Position numbers and translations under genes: made by a program
The notes under the pieces: model-generated
What the model was told of the DNA's origin: nothing
Seen by the model: the letters and a program-made list of their open reading frames with translations, nothing else
Database searches by the model: none
Source: CALODL01 sp942492115
GTDB taxonomy: Bacteria > Planctomycetota > Phycisphaerae > UBA1845 > CAIVHJ01
Direction of reading: 5' to 3'
DNA: 64,000 nucleotides
Assembly (NCBI GenBank): GCA_942492115.1
Contig: CALODL010000015.1
Span: 1 to 64,000 of the forward strand
In this document: positions 10,093 through 20,546 of the stretch, in pieces
How the letters are laid out: every line of letters begins with the position of its first letter
How positions within the stretch are numbered: position 1 is the stretch's first letter

Positions 10093-12267
10093 TCAGAATT
10101 TAATTCGTGCATAATACGTTTTTTGGGAAGCCGCCAGGGCATCTTTTAACGTGTAGATGCCATTGTGTGCCAGTAGGGGTAGCAATTTTAGAAACATTTC
10201 AGCGGTGGCCAGGGCATCCCCCACAGCGGTATGACGGCCTAAAATGCGAACCCCCAGGCGCTGTGCGATTGCTTCCAGATCATGGTTTGAGTGCGACGGA
10301 TGCACCACGGCGGACAACAGCAGCGTATCCAAAACGGGGTTGATAATTTTCACCGCAGTTTGTTCTTCCTTCATCTGCAAAAAGCGCATATCAAAGGCCG
10401 CATTGTGTGCTACCAGAATGGTATTCTCTACAAATTGCTGAAATCCGGGGAGGACCTTGTCGATGGTCGGTTGTCCGATAAGCATCTCCGGATGGATTCC
10501 ATGTATCTGCACTGACTCCCATGGAACGGTCCGCGAGGGATCGACCAGTTGCTCATATCGTTCTTCACGCAATAAACGGCAGTTTACAATTCGAATGGCA
10601 CCGATGGATAAAATTTCGTCTCCTTCGGAAGGATTCAGGCCGGTGGTTTCCATGTCAAATACCGTATAGGTCAGTTCCGTCAAGAGCTGGTTTTCCAGCT
10701 CTGCAACTTGCTCAGTCCGGTCAAATAAATCAAAATCATAATACTCCGGCCGGCTTTCCGGCAGAATCGCCAAGGGTCTGACCTCTTCGGGTTCAAAAAT
10801 CTCGGCAACCGGCAAAAAAAGTCGCAAATAGGAGGTGCCCTTCAGCCGTTTGGATCCATAAGATCCAATATCGGAACCGAGATGATCAATTATTTCCCTG
10901 AGCGTCAAGGACATTCCTTCCTGCTCGAACACCAAGGGCGCCTGTTCCCACTCGCGCAGGGTTTCAATTTTAATCGGTGGGCCCGACCACAGCAAATCAA
11001 GTCCGACATACCAATCCAGTTCGGTCAATCTGCAGGTTAGCGCCTCGATGCCGATCAGAGCTTTTAATTTACCGATTAAAAAAAGCAGCACCAACAGGAA
11101 AGAATAGCTGTCAACCTTTACCCAAAGGGGTTCCCTGATATCTTCCAGCCGAATCTGTACTTGCAGTTTTTCGTGGGATCTGGCTTTCAGCAGTTCCGTC
11201 AGATCTTCGGCGGAAATGGTGGTCAGCGGCCACTGATTGAGTCCGATTTTGGCATCAAAGCTCAAATTGCTCTCCAAAAGCTCTCCCATGCGGATTGATT
11301 CTCGATGGATGATTATTTTGAATTTTTCGAGCTGATCGAGGTCCATTTGCGGATACGCTATGATGGTTTCAATGGCCGAGCGAATACCGGCCAGCGATGC
11401 CCGGAATCCTCTGGCAACCGCCTGCAGGGCCAGATTCAAATCACTATCGGTGGCCAGTTGCCGGGTGATATCATAAAATATCAGGACCAATCCTGAGAGC
11501 TGCTGCCCCTTGTTTAAAACAGGAACGGCTTCCACCCGCAGCAGTCGATCATCAGCACCCGGCACTACGAAATAGGAGACGGCCTGAGGATCATTTTGTT
11601 GAAGTTTCTCGGTAAGTTGATCGAGAATGTGCGCCAGCAGATCTTTATCTATGATTCCGAAGATGGAACGTCCCAGACCGATATAACGCTCGGCTTCAGG
11701 CGAACCGGAAGGGTCCGGCTCCCTATGCGTTCCGCCGGCCAGTAGGTGTTTGGCGCGATTGTTATACAGCAGAATCCGACCCTCCTCGTTGCAGATCATC
11801 ACCCCTTCAGGCAGCTCGGCCACAATGGCCGCCAGCGTATTTTTTTCCTGTTCCGATTCCGATTTGGCCAGCTGGACCTTGGCCTCCACATGCTTTGCGA
11901 GGTTTTCGTGCCGCTGTGCGGCTTCGTTGATGCGATCACAAAGCAGACGGATTTCCCCGGCACCTTCGCCTGGAACCCGGTAAGACGGATTGGTGGTGTT
12001 TATCAACGAAACTTTTTCCGTTATTTTGCGGATGGGCCTGATATAATTACGGTATAGGGCTTCCACCGCCCAGATGCAGACTGCCGCCAGAAGCAAACTA
12101 AGGATGACGATGGGACCGACAAACCGTCGCAAAAGATGGGAAATAAAGTTCAGTTCATCGGATGTCAGTTGATGTTTAAACCAGACTGCGGAAATGGTGA
12201 GGATGATGATCAGGGTCACAACGGAAAGGCCGACAGCTCCCCAGAATTTACTCCTCGGCAGTTTCAT
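10093..12267 (-). CDS. Membrane sensor (HAMP-PAS-degenerate kinase) fused to DnaQ-type 3'-5' exonuclease
   Basis: A 724-residue fusion. Two membrane helices (about 11-31 and 50-70) lead into a HAMP-like region, a PAS domain (about 145-270, ELPEGVMICNEEGRILLYNN) and a histidine-kinase-like core. The expected phosphoacceptor histidine is not visible: the helix reads ARGFRASLAGIRSAIETI where kinases have SHELRTPL. The ATPase-like domain is also weak. From about 545 a DEDDh exonuclease follows: FDMETTGLNP, VAHNAAFDMRFL and the final HTAVGDALATAE. Such proteins are found beside acetate-use genes in proteobacteria. Here it overlaps the response-regulator gene by 20 bases and lies next to prpE, the symporter and acs, suggesting control of short-chain-acid metabolism (inference). 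Whether the exonuclease part acts on nucleic acid or on a signal nucleotide is unknown. Confidence 0.88.
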   Translation of the reverse strand: MKLPRSKFWGAVGLSVVTLIIILTISAVWFKHQLTSDELNFISHLLRRFVGPIVILSLLLAAVCIWAVEALYRNYIRPIRKITEKVSLINTTNPSYRVPGEGAGEIRLLCDRINEAAQRHENLAKHVEAKVQLAKSESEQEKNTLAAIVAELPEGVMICNEEGRILLYNNRAKHLLAGGTHREPDPSGSPEAERYIGLGRSIFGIIDKDLLAHILDQLTEKLQQNDPQAVSYFVVPGADDRLLRVEAVPVLNKGQQLSGLVLIFYDITRQLATDSDLNLALQAVARGFRASLAGIRSAIETIIAYPQMDLDQLEKFKIIIHRESIRMGELLESNLSFDAKIGLNQWPLTTISAEDLTELLKARSHEKLQVQIRLEDIREPLWVKVDSYSFLLVLLFLIGKLKALIGIEALTCRLTELDWYVGLDLLWSGPPIKIETLREWEQAPLVFEQEGMSLTLREIIDHLGSDIGSYGSKRLKGTSYLRLFLPVAEIFEPEEVRPLAILPESRPEYYDFDLFDRTEQVAELENQLLTELTYTVFDMETTGLNPSEGDEILSIGAIRIVNCRLLREERYEQLVDPSRTVPWESVQIHGIHPEMLIGQPTIDKVLPGFQQFVENTILVAHNAAFDMRFLQMKEEQTAVKIINPVLDTLLLSAVVHPSHSNHDLEAIAQRLGVRILGRHTAVGDALATAEMFLKLLPLLAHNGIYTLKDALAASQKTYYARIKF

Positions 12268-12637
12268 GGGTATTTGCTAAAAGTTCTTGTACTTTGGATA
12301 CCAGCTCGGTGTTTGAGAAGGGTTTGGTAATATAAGCGTCGGCGCCCAGTGCCAGGCCTTTGGCGATTTCCACTTCACGTCCCTTGGCAGTCAAGAAAAT
12401 GATTTTGATATCCCTGTACCTGGGGTCCAGACGGACAATTTCACATACCTCATACCCGTCAATTCTGGGAAGCATGATATCGAGCAATATGAGATCCGGC
12501 TTATATTTATAAATGATATCCAGAGCACTTTCGCCGTTTTCAGCCACCATGACAATATAGCCCTGCTGTTCCATCAAAAATTGGATGGGCACGACGATAC
12601 TGGGCTCATCATCCACTATGAGGATTTCTTTGGGCAT
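12248..12637 (-). CDS. Single-domain response regulator
   Basis: A stand-alone receiver domain of 129 residues. Visible residues are the acidic pair D9/D10 (IVDDEP), the phospho-acceptor D53 (LILLDIMLP), T83 (IFLTAKG) and K105 (ITKPF), so it should be phosphorylatable. There is no output domain. Its end overlaps the start of the sensor/exonuclease gene by 20 bases, which implies coupled translation and a functional pair. Because that sensor lacks an obvious phosphoacceptor histidine, the phosphate donor may be another kinase, or signalling may run through the receiver in reverse (inference). Confidence 0.92.
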   Translation of the reverse strand: MPKEILIVDDEPSIVVPIQFLMEQQGYIVMVAENGESALDIIYKYKPDLILLDIMLPRIDGYEVCEIVRLDPRYRDIKIIFLTAKGREVEIAKGLALGADAYITKPFSNTELVSKVQELLANTHETAEE

Positions 12638-12900
12638 AAAATTTATCCTCGCTGTATTTGCTTACAAACCAGAGGAAATTTTTGCAAAGTTTATTCTTCT
12701 TACACCGAAAGGCTTCAGTTCAAGGTTCAAAGGTTACAACCGATGGATACTGCTCCCAATATTAGTCAACATCTGGAATACCCGTCATACCCCAATGAGG
12801 GAACGGATTTATAACCAGATAAAAACCCTATTAATAAAGCTGTCTGGGTCTGTTTTTCCACGGAACGATGAACCCCTGGCCCAGACCTGACTTTAGGTTC

Positions 12901-14841
12901 TCAATTATCTATATTGGATTTATAACCAGACAAACCTGAGTCTTTGGCCTTTGCATATCCGATACCACTCAATGCTTCGGTCATTTCATCAAGAATGACG
13001 GGATCATCTATAGTGGCCGGGGCTTTATAAGGCTTATTGTCGGCGATTTTTTGGATCGTACCCCGCAATATTTTGCCGGAACGGGTTTTTGGCAGGCGTT
13101 TGACCACCGTCGCAGTCTTAAAGGAAGCCACCGGGCCGATCCGGTCTCTAACCATCTGGATGGTCTCCTTGATGATGTCATCGGCATCGCGGGTTACCCC
13201 CGCATTCAAAACCAGAAAACCGATGGGCACTTGGCCCTTGAGTTTATCGTCAACCCCCAGCACCGCACATTCGGCCACATCCGGATGATCAGCCAGCACC
13301 TCTTCCATGGCACCGGTGGAGAGGCGATGACCGGCGACGTTGATGATATCGTCGGTGCGACTCATGACAAAAGCATAACCGTCTTCATCGATAAAGCCGG
13401 CATCTGCCGTCTTGTAGTATCCGGGAAACTCCTCCAGGTACGCCTTAATAAAGCCTTGATCGTTGTTCCACAAGGTCGGCAGACTTCCCGGGGGCAGCGG
13501 CAATTTAACCACCAGGGCGCCGATATCACCGGCCTTAATCGGATTGCAATTTGCATCCACCACCTGCAGGTTCCAGCCCGGTGCCGGTTTGGTCGGTGAT
13601 CCCTCCTTGATCGGGTACTGATGGAGGCCAAGGCAATTGCCGGCAATGGCCCAGCCGGTTTCGGTCTGCCACCAGTGGTCGATCACCGGCACCCCCAAAT
13701 TGTTCTCAGCCCATCTCAGGGTGTCGGGGTCCAGTCTCTCGCCGGCCAGAAACAGGGCTTTAAAATTCGACAGGTCGTAATTTTTCAACAGTTCCGCCTT
13801 GGGATCTTCCCGTTTGATGGCCCGGAAGGCCGTCGGTGCGGTGAACATCACCTTGACCTTGTGTTCCGATATGACCCGCCAGAAAACCCCTGCATCCGGC
13901 GTACCGACCGGCTTGCCTTCGAAAATAATGGTCGTGCAACCCTTTAACAGCGGCGCATAAACAATATAGGAATGCCCCACCACCCAGCCGACATCCGATG
14001 CCGCCCAGTAAACATCGCCGGCATCAACATTATAAATGGCTCCCATGGTCCATTTCAGGGCCACCAGGTGCCCCCCGTTATCCCTGACAACCCCTTTGGG
14101 AACACCGGTGGTGCCGGAGGTATAGAGAATATAGAGAGGATCGGTGGCCGCCACCGGCACGCAATCATGGGGTTGGGCGTCCTGGGTGACATCATCCCAG
14201 TCCAGGTCGCGGCCGTCGATCATGACGGCAGCTTCCATGGGGCGCTGCTTGATGATGCATTTGCTCGGTTTGGATTCCGCCATTTCAATGGCTTTATCCA
14301 GCAAGGGTTTGTAGGCAATCACCCGCGCCACTTCGATACCGCAGGAAGCGGAAACGATGACTTTGGGTTTGGCATCGTTGATACGCACCGCCAGCTCTTT
14401 GGCCGCGAAACCGCCGAAAACAACCGAGTGCACCGCCCCCAGCCGTGCGCTGGCCAACATGGCAATAACGGCTTCGGGTATCATGGGCATGTAAATCAGT
14501 ATTCGGTCTCCCTTGGCAACCCCCTGGGCCGCCAGGGCCCCGGCAAACCGGGCAACCTCATCCTTCAACTGGTTGTATGTGTATTTTTGAATCGTCTGAG
14601 TGACCGGACTGTCATAAATAATCGCATCCTGGTCTCCGCGACCGTTTTCAATGTGATAGTCCACGGCATTATAACAGGTATTGACCTCACCGCCGCTAAA
14701 CCAGCGATAAAAAGGATTGTTGCTGTCATCGAGCACCTTGTCCCATTTCTTATACCAGTGGCAGTCTTCGGCGGCTTTTGCCCAAAAAGAATCAGGATCT
14801 TCAATGGATTGTTGGTAGGCTATTTCATAAGGATTGGCCAT
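12901..14841 (-). CDS. prpE: Propionyl-CoA synthetase-type AMP-forming acyl-CoA ligase
   Basis: ATP-dependent ligase of 646 residues making an acyl-CoA from a short-chain acid through an acyl-adenylate. Motifs: P-loop YTSGTTGVPKG, adenylate site DHWWQTETG, hinge GYAFVMSRTDDIINVAGHRL, and the catalytic lysine in PKTRSGKILR, which is also the site acetylated in this family. The N-terminal pattern (YNAVDYHIENGRGDQ followed by YDSPVTQT) and LVVKLPLPPGSLPTLW are closer to PrpE than to classical Acs, so propionate is my preferred substrate, with acetate possible. It lies in a cluster with an SSS symporter and a second, acetate-type synthetase, all on the minus strand. The start is preceded by a purine-rich AAAAAAGGAGGA site. 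Confidence 0.88.
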   Translation of the reverse strand: MANPYEIAYQQSIEDPDSFWAKAAEDCHWYKKWDKVLDDSNNPFYRWFSGGEVNTCYNAVDYHIENGRGDQDAIIYDSPVTQTIQKYTYNQLKDEVARFAGALAAQGVAKGDRILIYMPMIPEAVIAMLASARLGAVHSVVFGGFAAKELAVRINDAKPKVIVSASCGIEVARVIAYKPLLDKAIEMAESKPSKCIIKQRPMEAAVMIDGRDLDWDDVTQDAQPHDCVPVAATDPLYILYTSGTTGVPKGVVRDNGGHLVALKWTMGAIYNVDAGDVYWAASDVGWVVGHSYIVYAPLLKGCTTIIFEGKPVGTPDAGVFWRVISEHKVKVMFTAPTAFRAIKREDPKAELLKNYDLSNFKALFLAGERLDPDTLRWAENNLGVPVIDHWWQTETGWAIAGNCLGLHQYPIKEGSPTKPAPGWNLQVVDANCNPIKAGDIGALVVKLPLPPGSLPTLWNNDQGFIKAYLEEFPGYYKTADAGFIDEDGYAFVMSRTDDIINVAGHRLSTGAMEEVLADHPDVAECAVLGVDDKLKGQVPIGFLVLNAGVTRDADDIIKETIQMVRDRIGPVASFKTATVVKRLPKTRSGKILRGTIQKIADNKPYKAPATIDDPVILDEMTEALSGIGYAKAKDSGLSGYKSNIDN

Positions 14842-14997
14842 GGTTATCCTCCTTTTTTTATTGGCAAATTTTATATTGGCGACTGACGATTGATTATCGA
14901 CGGCTTGTAGTGAGCGCTTGGTACTCTCATCTAATGGCTAAAAAGCGATATAGTACGTTCATTCGTCAATAATCATTCGTCATTCGTCAATCCTAAG

Positions 14998-15489
14998 CTA
15001 GCCGTTTTCATCTTTTACCTTTTGTTTTAAAAACTCCAAATGTTTACGGATACCCTTGTCGGTATTCGGCTCATTGCTGAAAAGACGCTTGATGAATCCC
15101 GGCGGATCGTCGATTTTGGGGTCCAATTCCAGGCCTTTTTCATAATCCGCAATGGCTTTTTCGTATTGACCCAGATGGCTGTAGGCAGATCCCCGATTCA
15201 CATAAGCATTGGCCAGCTTCGGATCGATTTCAATGGCTATGTCGTAATCCTTAAGGGACTCTTCATACCGTTCCAAAGTGTTGAGGGTATTGGCGCGCCC
15301 CACATATCCATCAACCCGGGTCGGATCTATTTCGATGGCGCGGTTGAAGTCTTTTAAGGCTTTTTCCGGTTTGTTTAAATTAAGATTGGAAATGCCATCC
15401 AGCACGGCATGGTCATATTTCGATACGCCGACACCGCAGCCGGCAACCATAAAGATTAAGATCGTCAGAACTAAAAGCAGCCGTTTCAT
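14998..15489 (-). CDS. TPR-repeat lipoprotein
   Basis: Small secreted lipoprotein, 163 residues from the ATG at 15489. I chose this start because it begins a signal peptide (MKRLLLVLTILIFMVAGC) with lipobox VAGC; the frame is open 28 codons further upstream, but that part has no signal features. After the cysteine come three to four tetratricopeptide-like helix pairs (LNKPEKALKDFNRAIEID, ERYEESLKDYDIAIEID, GQYEKAIADYEKGLELD) that normally bind proteins. It sits between the SSS symporter and prpE, and may help assemble or regulate the uptake system (inference from position only). Confidence 0.85.
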   Translation of the reverse strand: MKRLLLVLTILIFMVAGCGVGVSKYDHAVLDGISNLNLNKPEKALKDFNRAIEIDPTRVDGYVGRANTLNTLERYEESLKDYDIAIEIDPKLANAYVNRGSAYSHLGQYEKAIADYEKGLELDPKIDDPPGFIKRLFSNEPNTDKGIRKHLEFLKQKVKDENG

Positions 15490-15602
15490 TATTTCGGAGA
15501 GCTGTTTTCCCTTCAAATCAAGATTGGGATGAGGAGGCCCAGACGCCTCCTCATCCTTTGAATGATGAATCAATCAGGGTCATACACCTAAAGGTTATAC
15601 CC

Positions 15603-17621
15603 CTATACCCCTGACTCTCCTCGCGAGGTTTTCTCATTGACGACCGGCTCTTCTTCGTAGATATCGTGCTTTAGGGCTTCAAAGTCGCCTTTGATATTGG
15701 TTGACATTTCCAGCTTGTAAGCCAAAAACCACATCATGCCGATACCCAGAATCCACCACAGAATCTGCCATATCCAGATCGACGGCATCCCGTTGGCCCA
15801 TTCAGTCGGCTTTAGGGGGTCGCCGAAGATCGTGTTGCCGATCACACAGCCGGGACCAATGGCAAAAAAGAACCAGACCAGGGTGATGATCCAGCCCCAT
15901 TTGATCAGATGCTGCTTTTCCGGCCCAAGGTTGGCATGTTCCCGGATGAAGCTGTGATATCCCATGCGGCGGTCGGCTTCCTGTTTATCGGGCTGGGTGA
16001 AGAAACTGACGAGGATGGCAATCGGCAGGTTAAATATAATACCCCAGCCGGCACAATGAATGGTCCAGGGGTAAGCTCCCCAGGGCAGGCCAAGCTTAAA
16101 TGTAAACGTGACGGTGACGGCAATGATGCCGCAGAAAAGACCGGCAACGACACCCTGACGTGTCAGCCACGGCCAGTATAGCGTGGCGATCAGGGGCACA
16201 TACATCATAAACCCGTAGGACACGGCCAGACCGCCGAGCATAACGATGGCCCCCGGCACAATGGAAGCAAAGATCAGCGCCGAGCCAACCACGATGATAA
16301 CGGTGATACGCCCCCAGTGGGTTTGCTCGGTTTCGGTCATATCCTTTTTGAAGTATTTTTTAACAATGTCGCGGGTCAACATACCGCTGGCCGTGGACAT
16401 ATAGGCTGCACCGGTGGATTGCATGGCGGCCAGGGCACAGATGGCCAGCAGGCCCACCACAAAGGGATAGGAGTCTTTCATCAGGTGAATCAGGTAAGGC
16501 ACGAGGTTGGCTTGTTTACCGCCGACCAGGTTGGCAAGGGGTAGGACCGTTTCGGTCATGCCCTCCGGTTTTAACAGGGTCATTACCCAACCCCCCATGG
16601 CCTGCATGGTGGTGAAAATAAAGAGGGCAAAGCCGATTCCCAGGGTGGAGGCCCACACCTGTTGCAGGGGGAACGGTTTGGGGTTTTTGTTGGCAAACGC
16701 CCACATCGAAAACGCCGGCGAGGCATGAATCCCCATCAAGGCAAACATGTAGGTCAGAACCATCACGCCGGTCCAGGTGCCGCCAACGGCTTTAGGACCT
16801 GCCGACACAAATTGGATCACACCGGGCACGGCCACGAAATGACTGTAGCCGGCGGGTGTAATTTTAAAAATCGATGCCTTGTTTTCCAGGAAAACCTTGG
16901 CCGCCTCCGGATCGGCCCATTTGGGTACCTCCGCACCGCCGCTGTTAATCCAGGCGACGATATCACCGTACTTTGACGTCATGCCATCCCAGCCGCCGGC
17001 AAAATTGACGCCGATGAGCCCCAGGGCCACAATTCCCCCCCAGAGTAGGATGCACTGGGCGGTGTCGACGTAAGCCACCGAACGCAGACCGCCCAGGGCC
17101 ACATACAGCGTCACGATGATGGCCAGCATCCACATGCCGACATTGACCGAAAACAACCCGTCGGTTAGGATGTTAAACAAAACCCCTGACGCCCGTAGCT
17201 GAATACCCAGGTAGGGGATACTGAAAAACAGGGCCACGATAACGGTTAGGATGCGCATGGCCTCGGATCCGAAATAGGTCGAGTACATCTCCCCTGGAGT
17301 CACAAAACCGTAGCGTTTGCCCATCAGCCATTGCCGTTTTAAGAAAAGAACGCCGGTAAACGGAATGGTAAGGACGTAAAACGATGCATACCCGTATGGA
17401 ATTCCGTCTCGCCATATCAAGGCGGGATGTCCTACAAATGTCCAGCCACTGAACGAGGTTGCCGTGGCTGCCAGCACAAAGACCCAAATGTTGAGCTGAC
17501 GTCCGGCAATAAAGTAATCGGTTCCCTTCTTGGCTTTCAGGTAACCGGTCACCCCAATGGTGATGCAGTATCCCCAGTAGCAAAGAACGAAAAAGAATAG
17601 CCAGTATACATGAGATCCCAT
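15603..17621 (-). CDS. Sodium:solute symporter family protein (candidate acetate/propionate uptake)
   Basis: Large polytopic membrane protein of 672 residues with about 13-15 hydrophobic helices. The N-terminus (YLKAKKGTDYFIAGRQLNIW and ATATSFSGWTF) and the sodium-site region (AAMQSTGAAYMSTASGMLTRDIVKKYF) are typical of the SSS family, which includes ActP, PutP and MctC. The C-terminal extension beyond 600 residues is longer than in ActP. An AAGGAGAT ribosome site precedes the ATG. Lying between prpE and acs, the likely cargo is acetate, propionate or lactate; the specific substrate cannot be read from sequence. No DUF485 (YjcH-like) companion gene is present. Confidence 0.88.
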   Translation of the reverse strand: MGSHVYWLFFFVLCYWGYCITIGVTGYLKAKKGTDYFIAGRQLNIWVFVLAATATSFSGWTFVGHPALIWRDGIPYGYASFYVLTIPFTGVLFLKRQWLMGKRYGFVTPGEMYSTYFGSEAMRILTVIVALFFSIPYLGIQLRASGVLFNILTDGLFSVNVGMWMLAIIVTLYVALGGLRSVAYVDTAQCILLWGGIVALGLIGVNFAGGWDGMTSKYGDIVAWINSGGAEVPKWADPEAAKVFLENKASIFKITPAGYSHFVAVPGVIQFVSAGPKAVGGTWTGVMVLTYMFALMGIHASPAFSMWAFANKNPKPFPLQQVWASTLGIGFALFIFTTMQAMGGWVMTLLKPEGMTETVLPLANLVGGKQANLVPYLIHLMKDSYPFVVGLLAICALAAMQSTGAAYMSTASGMLTRDIVKKYFKKDMTETEQTHWGRITVIIVVGSALIFASIVPGAIVMLGGLAVSYGFMMYVPLIATLYWPWLTRQGVVAGLFCGIIAVTVTFTFKLGLPWGAYPWTIHCAGWGIIFNLPIAILVSFFTQPDKQEADRRMGYHSFIREHANLGPEKQHLIKWGWIITLVWFFFAIGPGCVIGNTIFGDPLKPTEWANGMPSIWIWQILWWILGIGMMWFLAYKLEMSTNIKGDFEALKHDIYEEEPVVNEKTSRGESGV

Positions 17622-17873
17622 GCTAATCTCCTTTCGAATTTGGGTTATTTGTTAGGTAACAAAACTTTCATCCATAGCTAATCGTTCAGACTTTCGCTGT
17701 CGGGACCGCATCACCTCCTTTTAATATCAGACCGGATAACTCCCGTTTCTGACGGGAACAGGATCATCTTCTCTCGGTTTTCCGCCTCTGTCTGTAAGAC
17801 CTACCATCATCCTGTTTATCCTGGAAATCCTGTCTAATCGAAATGAAAAAAGATCAATATTGTAAGGCTGCAA

Positions 17874-19908
17874 CTACCTATCCGCCATCTTCTTAATTTC
17901 TTCGACAATTTCGGGATTGGCGAGGGTGGTGACGTCGCCGACATCCTTCTTATTGGAAATCGCCCCCAGCACCCGGCGCATGATCTTGCCCGAGCGGGTC
18001 TTGGGCATATCCGTGACGATCCAGACATGGCGCGGCTTGGCAATTTTACCGATTTCCCGGCTAATGGCGTCCGAAATTTTTTGTTCCAGTTCCTTGGAGG
18101 GCTCAAATCCGGGCTTAAGCGATACAAAAAGATCCGGTTCGCGGCCTTTGATGTCATGGGCCACCGGAACGACGGCGGCCTCGGCGACCTCGGGAACCAC
18201 CAGGGCGGCGGACTCGATTTCTTTGGTTCCCAGCCGGTGACCGGATACGTTAATGACATCATCGATGCGGCCGAGAATTCGATAATAGCCGTCTTCGGCC
18301 TCCACGGCGGCATCCCCGGTCATATAAGGCCAATCCCGCCAGTCTTTGCTGTCCGGGTTTTTACAGTAGCGGGCATAGTAGGTATCGACAAAGCGGTCAC
18401 GGTCGCCCCAGATGGTCTGAAACCCACCGGGCCACGGATTCTGGATGCAGATGTTGCCGGCTTTGCCGGCCCCCGGCGGAATAACCTTGCCTTCATCGTC
18501 GTAGATAATGGGGTGGATCCCCGGTACGCCCTTTCCGGCACTACCCGGTTTCATGGGTGCCAACGCCGGCAGGGTGCTGCACAGAAAACCGCCGGTTTCG
18601 GTCTGCCACCAGGTATCCACGATGGCCGCCTTGCCCTTGCCGACCACGTTGTAGTACCATTTCCAGACTTCCGGCTCGATCGGTTCGCCGACGGTGGTCA
18701 TGTGCTTAAAATGGTAATTATATTTGGCCGGCTCGTCCGGACCGATTTTGCGCAGGGCCCGGATGGCGGTGGGGGCGGTGTGGAAAATGTTCACATCCAG
18801 CTCCTGGGCGATCCGCCAGGGTCGGCCGGGGTCCGGGTAATTGGGAATGCCTTCGTAAATTACCGTTGAGGCGCACAGCGCCAGTGGGCCGTACACAATG
18901 TAGGAATGTCCGGTGATCCAGCCGATATCGGCCATACACCAGTAAACATCTTCCGGATGGATGTCCTGGACGTACTTGGACGTGCCGGCGGCATAGGCAA
19001 GATATCCGCCGGTGCTGTGTTGGCAGCCCTTGGGTTTGCCGGTGGTTCCGCTGGTGTACATCAAAAACAGCGGATCTTCAGCCGGCATGGGCACCGGGTC
19101 AACCCTTTGACCATAATATTCCTTCAGTACGTCGTTGACAAAATAATCACGCCCTTCCACCATGGGTGTGGGGCTCGATGCTTTGCCCGGATAGCGCTGC
19201 CAGACCAGCACCTTGTCGACTTTTTGGCCGTCCTTTTCGGCCAGATCAACGGCGATGTCGGCGTTTTCCTTATGATTCAAGAGATTTCCGGCACGATAAT
19301 ACGAATCCATGATGATCAGCACACGGCTCTGGGAGTCCACGATTCGGTCGGCACTGGCCCGTCCGCTGAAGCCCCCGAAGACCTCGGAATGAATAACGCC
19401 GAGACGGGCACAGGCCAGCATGGTGATGGGAAGTTCGGCTGACATGGGCATATGCAGGGTCACCCGATCACCGGCTTTTAATCCGGCAAAATCCCTGCAA
19501 CAGGGCTGCGAACTCGTTCACCCTTACATAGAGTTCCTGGTAGGTGATATGTTCGATCTTTTCCTCTTCGAGTTCGGGCACAAAATGGATGGCCGTCTTG
19601 TTTTTATTTTTGGCAAGATGACGATCCACACAATTATAGCTTGCATTGATCTTACCACCGGCAAACCATTTCCAGCAGGGCGCATCGCTGGTGTCCAGGG
19701 TGGTATGCCAGTATTCATACCAATCAAGAATATCCGCGTATTCCTTGAAACAATTCGGAAAATTGTCCAGACTGAAACGGTCGAAAACCGCCGGATCCGT
19801 CATGTTGGCCTGGGCGATAAACTCCGTGGATGGATGGAAATATTCTTCCTCCCCCCAGTGAACTGCAATTTCCGCTTCGGAAGTTTCGATAACGTCTTTT
19901 TTCGCCAT
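17874..19908 (-). pseudogene. acs: Acetyl-CoA synthetase, one frameshift
   Basis: AMP-forming acetate:CoA ligase. The N-terminal part (19468-19908, 146 codons) contains YEYWHTTLDTSDAPCWKWFAGGKINASYNCVDRHL. The remainder (17874-19463) carries the P-loop YTSGTTGKPKG, the adenylate motif DTWWQTETGGF, the hinge YYRILGRIDDVINVSGHRLGT and the acetylatable lysine in PKTRSGKIMRR. Near 19485 the frame shifts by one base: removing one base before GATTTTGCC restores DFAGLKAGDRVTLHM, as in normal Acs. The joined protein, about 675 residues, has every catalytic motif, so a sequence error is as likely as a true mutation. A minus-strand promoter is visible at 20080-20107. It is the first gene of the acs, symporter, TPR lipoprotein, prpE run. 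Confidence 0.88.
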
Positions 19909-20546
19909 AAATACCCCCTCTCGGTTTATGATTGATAAAAAGTAAAATAAGGAGATCTTTTAAATATCAGCGACTGACTGCCGTTTTGAGGCTAAATAAA
20001 TGCAATTCATTTATTATTTTTTATAACAAAAAATCAAATGGACAAAAGCATATGTGATTAATTTTAGCTGCTATAGCTTTTTATATCCTTTATTATAGGT
20101 TTGTCAATATGATTTTTATTTATATAGGAGATATTTTACACAAACATAGGTTGAATGGATTTATCCCATATTTGCAAAATAATTGGACACTTCATGTTTT
20201 AAAAGTCTTAACATCCTGAAATTATATTTACAAATTACCTGTTAAACCATTCAACCAGTAAACTAATTAACCTGGTTGTAGTAATAAGGATCGTGTTTTC
20301 ATCTGATCATAAATCTGTTTCACTCATTTGGGCATGGCGGGTATTCCAGACAAGGACAAATTATTTCGAGCTGTATAGTTGAGTTATTATCCGGGTATTC
20401 CCTTGTAATCAGCGACCGGATGGTTACTATTCTCTTTCCATACGTCTCTGAAAAAATAGACATTTTTTAGGAAGACTTCGGGTCTTTAATATTTTCTTTA
20501 CCCTTAACCCTGTATGTTGAACCTGTAAACCTGTGATTGTTACCTT
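19909..20546. other. AT-rich divergent intergenic region between acs and typA
   Basis: About 640 bases without a credible gene, much richer in A and T than its surroundings. It separates two divergent genes and should hold both promoters. I see a good minus-strand promoter for acs inside it; on the typA side I see no convincing promoter or ribosome site. There are no tRNA or long inverted repeats. Confidence 0.6.
20080..20107 (-). promoter_or_regulatory. Sigma70-type promoter for acs
   Basis: Read on the minus strand: TTGACA (20107-20102), 16 bases, TATAAA (20085-20080). This lies about 170 bases before the acs start codon, in the AT-rich divergent region. The pattern is seen directly; activity is inferred. 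Confidence 0.5.

Noticed and set aside
13972..14886. 304-codon plus-strand open frame inside prpE
   Set aside because: It is antisense to conserved PrpE motifs, with no recognisable domain of its own.
14890..14995. Regulatory repeat (ATTCGTCAAT-like units) after prpE start
   Set aside because: Short imperfect AT-rich repeats of this kind also occur near 9,005 and 22,410 in the same segment; they look like simple sequence without dyad symmetry.
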